Under the pieces are notes generated by a model. It worked only from the letters and a program-made list of their open reading frames with translations, was not told the DNA's origin and did not search any database. A program made the translations under genes and the position numbers. Shown here piece by piece: positions 8,118-16,561 of a stretch of DNA of 64,000 nucleotides; the stretch's first letter is position 1, and each line of letters begins with the position of its first letter. This stretch comes from Kordia sp. SMS9 (GTDB lineage Bacteria; Bacteroidota; Bacteroidia; Flavobacteriales; Flavobacteriaceae). The stretch lies in assembly GCF_003352465.1 (NCBI RefSeq), contig NZ_CP031153.1:1664465-1728464 (forward strand), in the 5' to 3' direction.

Positions 8118-9347
8118 ATGATGGAAAAAGAAATTATGTTAGATATTGAAAAAATACGCAAAGATTTTCCTGTGCTTCATCGTGAAGTCAATGGAAAACC
8201 ATTAGTATATTTTGACAACGCTGCAACTTCACAAACGCCACAGCAAGTCATTGATTGTATTGTGGATTATTATTCTCGCTACAACGCGAATATTCATCGT
8301 GGCGTACATACCTTGAGTCAAGAAGCGACCGATGCGTATGAAGAAGCACGTATCAAAATACAGCAACATTTCAACGCGGCAAAACCGTATGAAATAATCT
8401 TAACCTCAGGAACTACCGATAGTATTAACTTAGTAGCAAACGGTTTTTCGTCTTTCTTGGAAAAAGGAGATGAAATTATTGTTTCAGCATTAGAACACCA
8501 TTCTAATATTGTGCCTTGGCAAATGTTGTGTGAGCGTACGGGCGCTGTTTTAAAAGTAATTCCGATGTTTGAAAGTGGACAGTTAGACATGGAAGCATAC
8601 ACGTCTTTACTCAATAAAAACACAAAATTGGTGTTTTGTAATCATGTGTCAAATGCATTGGGAGTGATCAATCCGATAGCATTTATCATAGAAAAAGCAC
8701 ACGAAGTTGGTGCAGCCGTTTTAATTGATGGCGCGCAAGCAGCTCCACATATCAAAGCAGATGTGCAAGCACTAAATGTAGATTTCTACGTAGCTTCTGC
8801 ACACAAAATATGCGGTCCAACGGGCGTTGGTGTGTTATACGGAAAAGAAGATTGGTTGCACAAATTGCCACCATACAGAGGCGGCGGCGAAATGATTGAC
8901 CAAGTAACGTTTGAAAAAACAACGTATGCAGGTTTGCCACACAAATTTGAAGCAGGAACACCCAATATTTGTGGCGTTATTGCTTTTGGCGCTGCGTTAG
9001 ACTATATGAATGACATCGGTTTTGAAGCCATTGCGGCGTATGAAAACGAATTATTGGAATATGCCACTGAAAAATTACTGGCCATTGGCGATGTTACTAT
9101 TTATGGAACAGGTGCAAAAACGGCGGTGATTTCTTTTAATATAGAAAACATTCATCCGTACGACATTGGTACCATTGTAGACAAACTCGGAATCGCAGTG
9201 CGGACAGGACATCACTGCGCACAACCAATAATGGATTTCTATAAAATTCCAGGAACGGTAAGAGCTTCATTTTCGTTCTATAATACCAAAGAAGAAATTG
9301 ACGTTTTTATTGAAGCTGTACAGAAAGCTAAAATGATGCTTTCGTAA
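8118..9347 (+). CDS. sufS: Cysteine desulfurase SufS
   Basis: This PLP enzyme takes sulfur from L-cysteine, makes a persulfide and hands it to SufE for Fe-S cluster assembly. Visible motifs include FDNAATSQTP, ANIHRGVHTLS, EHHSNIVPWQ, LIDGAQAAPH, the PLP-lysine motif SAHKICGPTG (Lys230 from this start) and the active-site cysteine in RTGHHCAQP (Cys367). The length of about 409 aa is normal. The motif SAHKIC is a small variant of the usual SGHKIY. The start at 8118 is chosen because a -7 promoter box abuts the earlier ATG at 8100. sufE lies 1.9 kb downstream, separated by a protease and a lipoprotein gene, and sufBCD lies near 42 kb on the other strand. Confidence 0.95.
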   Translation: MMEKEIMLDIEKIRKDFPVLHREVNGKPLVYFDNAATSQTPQQVIDCIVDYYSRYNANIHRGVHTLSQEATDAYEEARIKIQQHFNAAKPYEIILTSGTTDSINLVANGFSSFLEKGDEIIVSALEHHSNIVPWQMLCERTGAVLKVIPMFESGQLDMEAYTSLLNKNTKLVFCNHVSNALGVINPIAFIIEKAHEVGAAVLIDGAQAAPHIKADVQALNVDFYVASAHKICGPTGVGVLYGKEDWLHKLPPYRGGGEMIDQVTFEKTTYAGLPHKFEAGTPNICGVIAFGAALDYMNDIGFEAIAAYENELLEYATEKLLAIGDVTIYGTGAKTAVISFNIENIHPYDIGTIVDKLGIAVRTGHHCAQPIMDFYKIPGTVRASFSFYNTKEEIDVFIEAVQKAKMMLS

Positions 9348-9375
9348 AAACGAATATAAAATACCGCTTATCGAC

Positions 9376-9408
9376 AGAATCGACCTATTGGTCGATTCTT
9401 CTTTTTTG
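9376..9408 (+). terminator. Rho-independent terminator after sufS
   Basis: A perfect 10-bp stem, AGAATCGACC / GGTCGATTCT, with a 4-nt loop is followed by a T-rich run (TCTTTTTT). It lies 29 nt past the sufS stop, so sufS is a single-gene unit here. Confidence 0.85.
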
Positions 9409-9461
9409 TAGTAAACTGAAAATCAACCCTGTATTTCGTCGATAACGTCAGTAATTTTCAC

Positions 9462-9494
9462 TTGTAATCTAAAAATGACAAAATGTTATATTTG
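9462..9494 (+). promoter_or_regulatory. Promoter of the M43 protease gene
   Basis: TTG at 9462-9464 and TATATTTG at 9487-9494, spaced 22 nt, fit the Bacteroidetes primary promoter pattern. The leader to the ATG at 9614 is about 115 nt and AT-rich. Confidence 0.6.
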
Positions 9495-9613
9495 TAACAA
9501 TTGTTCTGTAAAAATGCTATTTATCTAAAAAATTAGCAAAAACCTTAAAATATTCTTAAAAAAAACTAGTTTTGACAGATTTTTATTAACCCTAATACAC
9601 AAATAATTTAATT

Positions 9614-10657
9614 ATGAAAAAACTTCTAGTAAGCATGTTCGCGCTTGGCGCAATCATGGTGTCTTGTAGCGATGACCAGGCTGTAAACACAAATGACTTA
9701 GAGCAGCAAAAAGCAGATATGAGTGACTTCTACTTATATACTGAGAACACTGAAAAAGCAGCTGGAGGCTGTTATTCAATGCAAAAATTAAATGCACAGC
9801 TTGACAAAAATCCTGAGTTATTTGAAAAAATGTATGACATTGAGAAAAAGTTTCGACAAAACTCAATAGCTCAAAGACCAGGAAATGGTAACGGCGGCGG
9901 TAACAACGGCGGCGGCGGCGGAGATCCAGAACCACCAACAGATAACTTAGGTGTGGTAACAATTCCTGTGTATGTACATGTTGTATATAGCAACAGCAAT
10001 GAAAATATTAGCGATGCGCAGATCAATTCGCAAATGGCGGTATTGAATGATGACTTTAGAAGAACAAATAATGATGCAAACCAAACGCCATCTTTATTTG
10101 CTCCCGTAGCGGCAGATACTGAAATTCAGTTTAGCTTAGCAGGAACATTCAGATACTCAAACTCAAGAACTTCTTGGGGAACAAATGACTTAGTAAAAGC
10201 TACATATCCACCAGTAACACCATCAACTCACATGAATATTTGGGTGTGTAACATTGGAGGTGGAATCTTAGGATACGCGCAATTCCCAGGTGGAAGTTCA
10301 GCAACTGATGGTATTGTAGTAGGACCACAATTTTTTGGAACTACAGGTTTTGTAGCATCTCCATTTGACGAAGGTAGAACGACAACTCACGAAGTAGGTC
10401 ACTACTTAAATCTACGTCACATTTGGGGAGACGGAAGATGTAACAGAGATGATTTTGTTTCTGACACACCAACTTCTGACAGACCAAACTACGGATGTCC
10501 TTCATTCCCAACAACACACTGTCGTTCAACAGACATGACTATGAACTACATGGATTATACTAACGATGCGTGTATGAACATGTTTAGTGAAGGTCAAAAA
10601 GCAAGAATGCGTGGTGTATTAGTTTCAGGTGGCGCAAGAGCTAGCTTAGTAAACTAA
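9614..10657 (+). CDS. Secreted M43-family zinc metalloprotease (lipoprotein)
   Basis: This 347-aa protein starts with a lipoprotein signal (MKKLLVSMFALGAIMVSC, lipobox Cys18). A pro-region of about 70 residues is followed by a glycine/asparagine-rich linker around residues 90-105 (GNGNGGGNNGGGGGDPEP). The catalytic domain has the extended zinc motif HEVGHYLNLRH with a downstream Met-turn (MNYMDYTNDAC) and several cysteines, as in pappalysin/cytophagalysin proteases (M43). It is probably exported to the cell surface and activated by loss of the pro-region. No T9SS sorting domain is present. It lies between sufS and sufE but has its own promoter and terminator. Confidence 0.9.
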   Translation: MKKLLVSMFALGAIMVSCSDDQAVNTNDLEQQKADMSDFYLYTENTEKAAGGCYSMQKLNAQLDKNPELFEKMYDIEKKFRQNSIAQRPGNGNGGGNNGGGGGDPEPPTDNLGVVTIPVYVHVVYSNSNENISDAQINSQMAVLNDDFRRTNNDANQTPSLFAPVAADTEIQFSLAGTFRYSNSRTSWGTNDLVKATYPPVTPSTHMNIWVCNIGGGILGYAQFPGGSSATDGIVVGPQFFGTTGFVASPFDEGRTTTHEVGHYLNLRHIWGDGRCNRDDFVSDTPTSDRPNYGCPSFPTTHCRSTDMTMNYMDYTNDACMNMFSEGQKARMRGVLVSGGARASLVN

Positions 10658-10685
10658 CCTATATAGTGCTAAATTTAAATTTAAG

Positions 10686-10713
10686 AAAGACGTCATTATT
10701 GGCGTCTTTTTTT
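10686..10713 (+). terminator. Terminator after the M43 protease gene
   Basis: The stem AAAGACG / CGTCTTT encloses a 10-nt loop and runs into a seven-T tract. It lies 29 nt past the protease stop codon. Confidence 0.8.
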
Positions 10714-10750
10714 GTATTATTATACGAACCGAATTTTAAACCCATTCATC

Positions 10751-11209
10751 ATGAAATATCTACTAGTTCTATTCTCCATCACACTATTTGCTAAAGGTTG
10801 TAATGATAAAAATCCCGATGAGGAAACTCTAAAAAATGCCCAAGACAAAATTTCTATCCAGTATGAAGCGTCTACGCGAGGATTTTATCAAAAAATAAAT
10901 TTGACCAAAGAACTATTTTCTCTGACCAAAATTCGTGGTGGCAAAGTTTCTGTACAACAAGAAGTTTCTGAGGAAGATTGGAACGAAATTGTAACACTTC
11001 TTGATAAGATAGATGCTGAAAAACTCAAAAAAAATTATATGAATGCAGACGATGTTGGACGAGATGCCGTTATTCCTGCAATATTGCAAATTAGTTACAA
11101 AGAAAATGTAGTTACCAATGTAGAGTTTGGACATGGAAATCCGCCCAAAGCACTTGCCGCACTCATGACAAAAATTGAAGCAATGGCAAATGCAGTTGAC
11201 AAACCGTAA
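10751..11209 (+). CDS. Uncharacterised lipoprotein
   Basis: The product is about 152 aa. The start is taken at ATG 10751, since the frame's earlier codons overlap the preceding terminator. MKYLLVLFSITLFAKGC is a short signal peptide with a lipobox-like end, and the mature part begins with charged residues. The rest (FSLTKIRGGKVSVQQEVSEE, then ILQISYKENVVTNVEFGHGN) is alpha/beta with no recognised domain. It is followed by the sufE promoter. Function is unknown. It may be an outer-membrane or periplasmic lipoprotein of the type common in Flavobacteriia. Confidence 0.7.
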   Translation: MKYLLVLFSITLFAKGCNDKNPDEETLKNAQDKISIQYEASTRGFYQKINLTKELFSLTKIRGGKVSVQQEVSEEDWNEIVTLLDKIDAEKLKKNYMNADDVGRDAVIPAILQISYKENVVTNVEFGHGNPPKALAALMTKIEAMANAVDKP

Positions 11210-11226
11210 TAGTTGTTGTATTTTTG
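11196..11226 (+). promoter_or_regulatory. Promoter of the sufE-sufT-DUF2480 operon
   Basis: TTG at 11196-11198, 20 nt of spacer, then TATTTTTG at 11219-11226 match the Bacteroidetes consensus. The -33 part lies in the last codons of the upstream lipoprotein gene. Transcription would start near 11232, about 28 nt before the sufE ATG. Confidence 0.7.
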
Positions 11227-11259
11227 CGTCTAATAAACCATTGTGTAAAGGAAGAAGAA

Positions 11260-11682
11260 ATGACGATACAAGAAATACAAGACGAAATTGTAGACGAATT
11301 CAGCATGTTTGACGATTGGATGCAACGGTATGAATACATGATTGACCTCGGAAAATCATTGCCTTTGATTGATGAAAATCTTAAAAAAGACGAAAACCTC
11401 ATCAAAGGTTGTCAAAGTAAAGTATGGGTTCATGGAGAAATGAATGACGGGAAACTCGTATTTACCGCAGATAGTGACGCCATTATTACCAAAGGAATCA
11501 TTGCGATTTTAATTCGTGCATTTTCCAATCAACATCCAGCAGCTATTATTGATGCCAATACCAATTTTATTGATGAAATTGGCTTAAAAGAACATTTGTC
11601 ACCAACACGTGCCAACGGATTGGTGAGTATGATCAAACAACTAAAGTTATACGCAATCGCGTATCAAACACAACTCAATTAA
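11260..11682 (+). CDS. sufE: Sulfur acceptor protein SufE
   Basis: This 140-aa protein accepts persulfide sulfur from SufS and passes it to the SufBCD scaffold. The ATG at 11260 (MTIQEIQDEIVDEFSMFDDW) is preceded by a purine-rich GGAAGAAGAA and places the key cysteine at residue 51 in LIKGCQSKVWV, the position of the acceptor cysteine in E. coli SufE. The family motifs MFDDWMQRYEYMIDLGKSLP and LSPTRANGLVSMI are also present. It is followed after 1 nt by the SufT-like gene. Confidence 0.95.
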   Translation: MTIQEIQDEIVDEFSMFDDWMQRYEYMIDLGKSLPLIDENLKKDENLIKGCQSKVWVHGEMNDGKLVFTADSDAIITKGIIAILIRAFSNQHPAAIIDANTNFIDEIGLKEHLSPTRANGLVSMIKQLKLYAIAYQTQLN

Positions 11683-11683
11683 C

Positions 11684-12010
11684 ATGTCAGAAACAACGAT
11701 AGATACAGACGCTTTAGGCGAAAAAATAGTACGCGTTTTAAAAACAATTTACGATCCAGAAATTCCAGTAGATATTTACGAATTAGGATTAATTTACGAT
11801 GTTTTTATCAATGAAAACTTCGATGCAAAAATTTTAATGACGTTGACATCACCAAATTGTCCTGTTGCAGAAACGCTTCCGCTAGAAGTAGAAGAAAAAG
11901 TAAAATCGCTCAAAGAAATCAACAATGCTACCGTTGAAATTACCTTTGAACCGCCATGGGACAAAGATTTAATTAGTGAAGAAGCAAAACTAGAATTAGG
12001 TTTACTATAA
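11684..12010 (+). CDS. SufT/MIP18-like (DUF59) Fe-S assembly protein
   Basis: This 108-aa protein consists of one DUF59 domain: VLKTIYDPEIPVDIYELGLI, then MTLTSPNCPVAETLP with the conserved cysteine, and ITFEPPWDKDLISEEAK. Members help deliver or mature Fe-S clusters, and this short type is regularly found behind sufE in Bacteroidetes. It lies 1 nt after sufE and 2 nt before the DUF2480 gene, so all three are one operon. Confidence 0.9.
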   Translation: MSETTIDTDALGEKIVRVLKTIYDPEIPVDIYELGLIYDVFINENFDAKILMTLTSPNCPVAETLPLEVEEKVKSLKEINNATVEITFEPPWDKDLISEEAKLELGLL

Positions 12011-12012
12011 CT

Positions 12013-12528
12013 ATGGCAGACGAAATCATCAATAGAGTAGCGCAGAGCAAATTGGTTACTTTCAACTTGGAAGATTATTATCCAAATGGTGCGCGTGTGC
12101 AATTTGACATTTCTGGCTGGTTGATGGAAGGATTGATTCTTCGCGAAAAAGAATTCCGAAATCATGTTGCCGAACACGATTGGTCACAATATCAAGGAAA
12201 CTATATAGCGTTGCATTGTAGTACAGACGCTATTATTCCTGCATGGGCATACATGTTGGTGAGCGTATATTTAACGCCTTTTGTCGAAAAAGTTATTATT
12301 GGTTCGTTAGAAAATCTAGAAACGTCCATTTACCAAGATATCATCCGAAATTTAGACGTTTCGGCATATCAAGATGCACCTGTAATTATAAAAGGTTGTG
12401 CCAACAAACCTATACCAGACAACGCCTACGCGATGATGGTTGCCAAATTACACGGTGTGGCAAAAAGCATTATGTATGGCGAAGCTTGTTCGTCGGTTCC
12501 TTTGTACAAGAAGCAGAAAAAATCTTAA
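12013..12528 (+). CDS. DUF2480 family protein
   Basis: This 171-aa cytoplasmic protein has no signal or membrane segment. It starts MADEIINRVAQSKLVTFNLE and contains WLMEGLILREKEFRNHV, NYIALHCSTDAIIPAWAYM and VIIKGCANKPIPDNAYAMMV. I recognise the pattern as the Bacteroidetes-specific DUF2480 family, which commonly follows sufE and SufT-like genes. A link to Fe-S metabolism is therefore inferred from conserved neighbourhood only. It is the last gene of the operon. Confidence 0.85.
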   Translation: MADEIINRVAQSKLVTFNLEDYYPNGARVQFDISGWLMEGLILREKEFRNHVAEHDWSQYQGNYIALHCSTDAIIPAWAYMLVSVYLTPFVEKVIIGSLENLETSIYQDIIRNLDVSAYQDAPVIIKGCANKPIPDNAYAMMVAKLHGVAKSIMYGEACSSVPLYKKQKKS

Positions 12529-12578
12529 AACTTCATTTAATTTACTGATTATCATTTGTTTAAATAAATTATTTTAGT

Positions 12579-12609
12579 TTTGTAAACTAATGTTCAAATT
12601 TTATATTTG
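12579..12609 (+). promoter_or_regulatory. Consensus promoter of the first DUF3078 gene
   Basis: TTTG at 12579-12582, a 19-nt spacer and TATATTTG at 12602-12609 are an exact Bacteroidetes consensus. The leader to ATG 12718 is about 100 nt. Confidence 0.8.
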
Positions 12610-12717
12610 CCCTCGCAAAAATAAAAAGGTTGTGAAATAAATTCTTACATTAGCTATGATAACTAATGTTTACAAAAAATCATTTTACATCACTCATAAA
12701 CAAATAAAAATAAACAA

Positions 12718-13641
12718 ATGAAAAAAATCGTATTTGCTATTGCACTATGTGTAGGATTAAGTTCAATGAATGCGCAAACTGCGGAAGAATTGAAAGCACA
12801 AAAAAAGGAAAAACAAGCAGCCGCCGATGCTTTGCAAGCAGAAGCTAATGCAATTCAAGCACAAATTGATGCACTTCCAGGTTGGAAAGTAGGTGCTTTT
12901 GGAACTATTGGTGGAAGTCTTTCAGAATTCAACAATTGGTATGCGCAAGGTGTGCCAAACAACGCTTCAGGAAACATCGGATTTACCGTAAACGCGTATT
13001 CAAACTTAAATCAAGAAAAATTCTTTTGGAACAATAGTTTAAATGTAAACTTAGCGTGGGTAAAGTTAGACGACAAAGACGATCCAACGGATAGCGACAA
13101 ATTCAGAGAAGCAACAGACGTATTCAACGTGAGTTCCTTATACGGACGCAAATTGAGCGATAAATTTGCAATTTCTGGATTGATGGAATACAGAACCACG
13201 TTACTAAGCAACTTCAACGATCCTGGATACTTAGATGTTGGTGTTGGTGGAACTTGGACGCCAATTTCAAACTTAATCGTAGTAATTCATCCATTAAACT
13301 ACAACTTTGTATTTAGTGATAATGATACTGTATTCGAATCTTCGTTAGGTGCTAAAATTGTAGCAGATTATACAAGAAGTATCGGAGCCATCAACTTTAA
13401 AACCAACTTATCAATGTTCCAAAGTTATGAAAGCAGCGACTTATCAAACTGGACATGGACAAACTCATTCAGCTACACGTTGTGGAAAATGATTGGTGTT
13501 GGTTTTGATTTCGGATTAAGGCAAAACAAGCAAGAAGCGGTAAACTTCAATCTTGCACAAGGAAATGCAGGAACTACGTTTGACAATGTAGATAACAAAT
13601 TACAATCATACTGGACTATTGGTTTGAGTTACAAACTATAA
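12718..13641 (+). CDS. DUF3078 outer-membrane protein (first copy)
   Basis: This 307-aa exported protein has a signal peptide (MKKIVFAIALCVGLSSMNAQ). A short helical segment rich in Lys, Glu and Ala (residues 21-50) precedes the DUF3078 region: GWKVGAFGTIGGSLSEFNNW, SLNVNLAWVKLDDKDDPTDSD, ISGLMEYRTTLLSNFNDPGY and terminal WTIGLSYKL. The alternating beta pattern and aromatic C-terminal strand suggest an outer-membrane beta barrel. The neighbour downstream is a paralogue. The substrate or role of DUF3078 is unknown. The promoter is strong, so the protein may be abundant. Confidence 0.85.
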   Translation: MKKIVFAIALCVGLSSMNAQTAEELKAQKKEKQAAADALQAEANAIQAQIDALPGWKVGAFGTIGGSLSEFNNWYAQGVPNNASGNIGFTVNAYSNLNQEKFFWNNSLNVNLAWVKLDDKDDPTDSDKFREATDVFNVSSLYGRKLSDKFAISGLMEYRTTLLSNFNDPGYLDVGVGGTWTPISNLIVVIHPLNYNFVFSDNDTVFESSLGAKIVADYTRSIGAINFKTNLSMFQSYESSDLSNWTWTNSFSYTLWKMIGVGFDFGLRQNKQEAVNFNLAQGNAGTTFDNVDNKLQSYWTIGLSYKL

Positions 13642-13663
13642 ATAACATACCAAGCTCATATAC

Positions 13664-13694
13664 AAAGCGTTTCCATTGGAAGCGCTTTTTTTTT
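13664..13694 (+). terminator. Terminator after the first DUF3078 gene
   Basis: The hairpin AAAGCGTTTCC / GGAAGCGCTTT with an ATT loop (one mismatch) is followed by nine T. It separates the two DUF3078 paralogues. Confidence 0.85.
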
Positions 13695-13726
13695 AAACTA
13701 GATTTTAAAATATTTTGCATTCAGAA

Positions 13727-13758
13727 TTTGCCTTAAAGTCGCAGACCTTTTATTTTTG
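13727..13758 (+). promoter_or_regulatory. Promoter of the second DUF3078 gene
   Basis: TTTG at 13727-13730 and TATTTTTG at 13751-13758 are separated by 20 nt, which fits the Bacteroidetes consensus. The ATG is at 13790. Confidence 0.75.
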
Positions 13759-13789
13759 GCGCTTTATTTTTTAAAACGAAGTACTCACT

Positions 13790-14725
13790 ATGAAAACTGC
13801 ACTAACGCTCTGCCTATTGTTCATAAGCACATTGGTTACTGCACAGGAATTACAAACATCGAAAGTAGTAAAAGCTACTATCATAGGTTCTGCTAGAATT
13901 CAGGAATCATACACACCAAAAGATACGATTCCGAAAGGTTGGCGATCTCGCGGGAATATTTCGTTTCTTTTCAATCAGACCGTATTTTCTAATTGGGCAG
14001 CTGGAGGTGAAAATACCATTTCGGGAACTTTGGGTATTACGTATGATTTGAATTACCATCAAGAAAAGTGGGATTGGGACACAAGAATTGTAGCAGCATA
14101 CGGTTTGATACAAACGCGAAACAGTGAATTTGCTAAAAAAACAGACGATCGTTTTGAGTTGAATTCTGTCATTGGTAAAAAAGGAAAAAACAATTGGTTT
14201 TACTCGGCATTTTTGAACTTCAGAACACAAATGACCAAAGGATTTCGATTTGAAACAGACGAAAACGGAAAAGAAATTCGCACACAAAATACCAATATTT
14301 TGTCGCCAGCATACATTTCGTTTGGACCTGGATTGTTATGGAAAAAAGGTGATAACGCTAACTTCAATCTTGCGCCTGCAACTTCCAAAATGACGATTGT
14401 AGATCCTAATTTTACCTTGCCAAACTCCGCATATTTTGGCGTTGCAGAAGGGAACAGTCTTCGGTACGAATTGGGAATGTATGCTTCTGGCTATTATAAA
14501 TTTACGTTGTTTGAAAATATTGTTTTGGAAAACATTCTCAACGTGTATTCCAACTATTTAGAAAAACCTGAAAATATAGATCTTGATTTTACGGTAAATG
14601 TCATCATGACGATTAACAAATATCTTTCTGCAAACATTAACTTTCAAACTATTTACGATGACAATGCGTTCCGAGGCTTCCAAACGCGTGAAGTATTAGG
14701 GATTGGATTGAATTATGGGTTTTAA
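13790..14725 (+). CDS. DUF3078 outer-membrane protein (second copy)
   Basis: This 311-aa protein has signal peptide MKTALTLCLLFISTLVTAQ. The DUF3078 core includes WRSRGNISFLFNQTVFSNWA, EKWDWDTRIVAAYGLIQTRN, DDRFELNSVIGKKGKNNW, PAYISFGPGLLWKK and terminal EVLGIGLNYGF, again with barrel-like alternation. It differs clearly from the upstream copy and lacks the charged helix after the signal, so it is an old duplication. It has its own promoter. The REP-like palindrome at 14821-14931 lies downstream. Confidence 0.85.
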   Translation: MKTALTLCLLFISTLVTAQELQTSKVVKATIIGSARIQESYTPKDTIPKGWRSRGNISFLFNQTVFSNWAAGGENTISGTLGITYDLNYHQEKWDWDTRIVAAYGLIQTRNSEFAKKTDDRFELNSVIGKKGKNNWFYSAFLNFRTQMTKGFRFETDENGKEIRTQNTNILSPAYISFGPGLLWKKGDNANFNLAPATSKMTIVDPNFTLPNSAYFGVAEGNSLRYELGMYASGYYKFTLFENIVLENILNVYSNYLEKPENIDLDFTVNVIMTINKYLSANINFQTIYDDNAFRGFQTREVLGIGLNYGF

Positions 14726-14820
14726 CAATAAATCTTTTTCATAGTGCTTCTCAATATTACTTTTCTTCATTTTATTTCGAAAAATCATCCGAGGTGACGT
14801 GTGGGAATGACGATTTTTTT

Positions 14821-14931
14821 GATGCGTCTTTGCGAGAATTTTACAAAAAATTCGTGGCAATCTGTTCATCTCAAATACAAATTTGCGTATGATTTTATCA
14901 GATTGCTTCACTACGTTCGCAATGACGCATC
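14821..14931. repeat. REP-like palindromic intergenic repeat
   Basis: Two outward arms, GATGCGTCTTTGCGAG and the inverse of GCAATGACGCATC, flank inner GGCAATCTG/CAGATTGCTTC. The element is therefore an imperfect palindrome of about 110 bp. The GTCATTGCGA...GCAATCTG theme is a common dispersed bacterial repeat, often mobilised by REP-associated transposases. None is present in this window. Confidence 0.65.
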
Positions 14932-15098
14932 AAAGGAGTTTCCGTAAAAAGATAAAAAATCTACAATCAAAAATCGTAAATCACTACGTTAACGGACTTC
15001 TTCACACAAAAACAACTTCCATTAACACAAATCCAAAAATCGAGTAAACACAAGTATTTCCAGCGTTTTTTAGGTTAACAATCGGTTAACGAATGTGT

Positions 15099-15134
15099 TT
15101 TGTATGGCTACTCATCTTCGAATTGCTACTTTTG
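15099..15134 (+). promoter_or_regulatory. Probable promoter of the kinase-regulator operon
   Basis: TACTTTTG at 15127-15134 fits the -7 box. A TTTG at 15099-15102 lies 24 nt upstream, slightly longer than the usual spacing. The ATG is at 15167. Confidence 0.5.
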
Positions 15135-15166
15135 AATTGTTGAAACTGCCAACGAACCAATAATAC

Positions 15167-16561
15167 ATGAAAAACAAAATCACCATATTAATCATCGCGT
15201 CTATTGCTACGTTACTGGCGCTTTCTGGCATTCAAGCCTATTTGGTAGAAAACGCGTATCAGCTCAAAAAGCGTGCATTTATCAAAGAAACAGACGATGC
15301 AATTTCAGATATTGACAACCATCCTGAATTGGATTCATTGGTTGATATTTTAGGAGAAGAGTTGCAAATTCACTTGAGCGATTACAAAAATGGGCGTATC
15401 AGCAAAGCTGAGGTAACTCGTAAGCTTCAAACAAGCGGTGATAGTGTGAACACTTTCTACATGGAACGTTACCGGAAAGAATTGGAAACCATTAATTTAG
15501 GCTACGAAATTCGCTATCAGCGACAACTTTCAAGCATTATATTATTTGATGGACAAGAAACAGACAGTATTTTTCCGTATGCAACGAAAAAACATGTGAC
15601 GATTTTAGGGGATGATTTTAACAATGAAAATTCGAGTGTCATCAAAAGTTCACGAACGTATACGGAGTTTGCGTATGTAGCGCAAGAAAACGATAGCGTG
15701 TTTACAAAATCACTCGATTTAGAATTAAAAATGCGCGATGTCATTTTAATTGTCGATTGGCAAAGTATCGTATTCCGCCGTATGGGAATCTTGCTTGTAT
15801 TTTCAGTGTTGCTAATGTTGTTTGTGGTGGGATTGCTCTATTATTCGATTAAAAATTTAATCAAACAGAAAAAAATTACAGAAGTAAAAACCGATTTCAT
15901 CAACAATATTACACACGAATTAAAAACGCCGTTGGCAACCTTAGGTGTCGCTTCCAAAAGCTTAAAAAACAAGGAAATTCGCAATTCTGCGGAAGCGTTC
16001 GATCACACCTTAAATATTGTAGACAGACAAAATACGCGCTTGCAAAAACTCATCGATCAAGTATTAACGAACAGTCTCAGTGCCAACGACATTGTATTAT
16101 CGAAAGATTCCGTGATAGACAACGCGTATTTTGAAGATTTAATTGCAGATTTTCAACTGTCTACACAACAACGTAATTTAACGATTATAAACAATGTATG
16201 CAGAGAAGAAGTATTATTGCGAATAGACACATTTCACTTTACCACGGCACTTTTCAATATTTTAGAAAACGCGGTGAAATATGGAAATCCTCATACAGAA
16301 ATTATCATTGAAACCTTGCTAAAAGGCAACGAATATTGCATTCAAATTACGGATAATGGCGTGGGAATTGCAACAGAAGATCAAGCACAAATATTTGACA
16401 AATTTTACCGCGTAAGTCACGGAAATGTACACAATGTCAAAGGTTTGGGACTTGGATTGTATTACACAAGTCAAATCGTAAATGCACACGACGGCACTAT
16501 TACTGTAAAGAGCGAATTGTCAACAGGAACCACTTTTACCATCTTAATACCAATTAACTAA
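15167..16561 (+). CDS. Membrane sensor histidine kinase
   Basis: This 464-aa kinase has an N-terminal membrane segment (residues 6-24), a ~180-residue periplasmic sensor region and a second membrane segment near residue 205 (MGILLVFSVLLMLFVVGLLY). The HisKA domain follows, with the phosphorylated His250 in NNITHELKTPLATL, and then a HATPase domain: N box ILENAVKYGN, G boxes ITDNGVGIATED and GLGLGLYYTS. The sensor domain is not a recognised type. Its stop overlaps the regulator ATG by 1 nt. The partner is certain from arrangement, while the stimulus is unknown. Confidence 0.9.
   Translation: MKNKITILIIASIATLLALSGIQAYLVENAYQLKKRAFIKETDDAISDIDNHPELDSLVDILGEELQIHLSDYKNGRISKAEVTRKLQTSGDSVNTFYMERYRKELETINLGYEIRYQRQLSSIILFDGQETDSIFPYATKKHVTILGDDFNNENSSVIKSSRTYTEFAYVAQENDSVFTKSLDLELKMRDVILIVDWQSIVFRRMGILLVFSVLLMLFVVGLLYYSIKNLIKQKKITEVKTDFINNITHELKTPLATLGVASKSLKNKEIRNSAEAFDHTLNIVDRQNTRLQKLIDQVLTNSLSANDIVLSKDSVIDNAYFEDLIADFQLSTQQRNLTIINNVCREEVLLRIDTFHFTTALFNILENAVKYGNPHTEIIIETLLKGNEYCIQITDNGVGIATEDQAQIFDKFYRVSHGNVHNVKGLGLGLYYTSQIVNAHDGTITVKSELSTGTTFTILIPIN

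Larger units (their letters stand above)
14726..15166. other. Intergenic region with REP-like palindrome and histidine-kinase promoter
   Basis: This gap between the second DUF3078 gene and the sensor kinase contains the palindromic element at 14821-14931 and the kinase promoter at 15099-15134. The rest is AT-rich with no ORF above background. The antisense ORF through the palindrome has no recognisable product. Confidence 0.6.
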
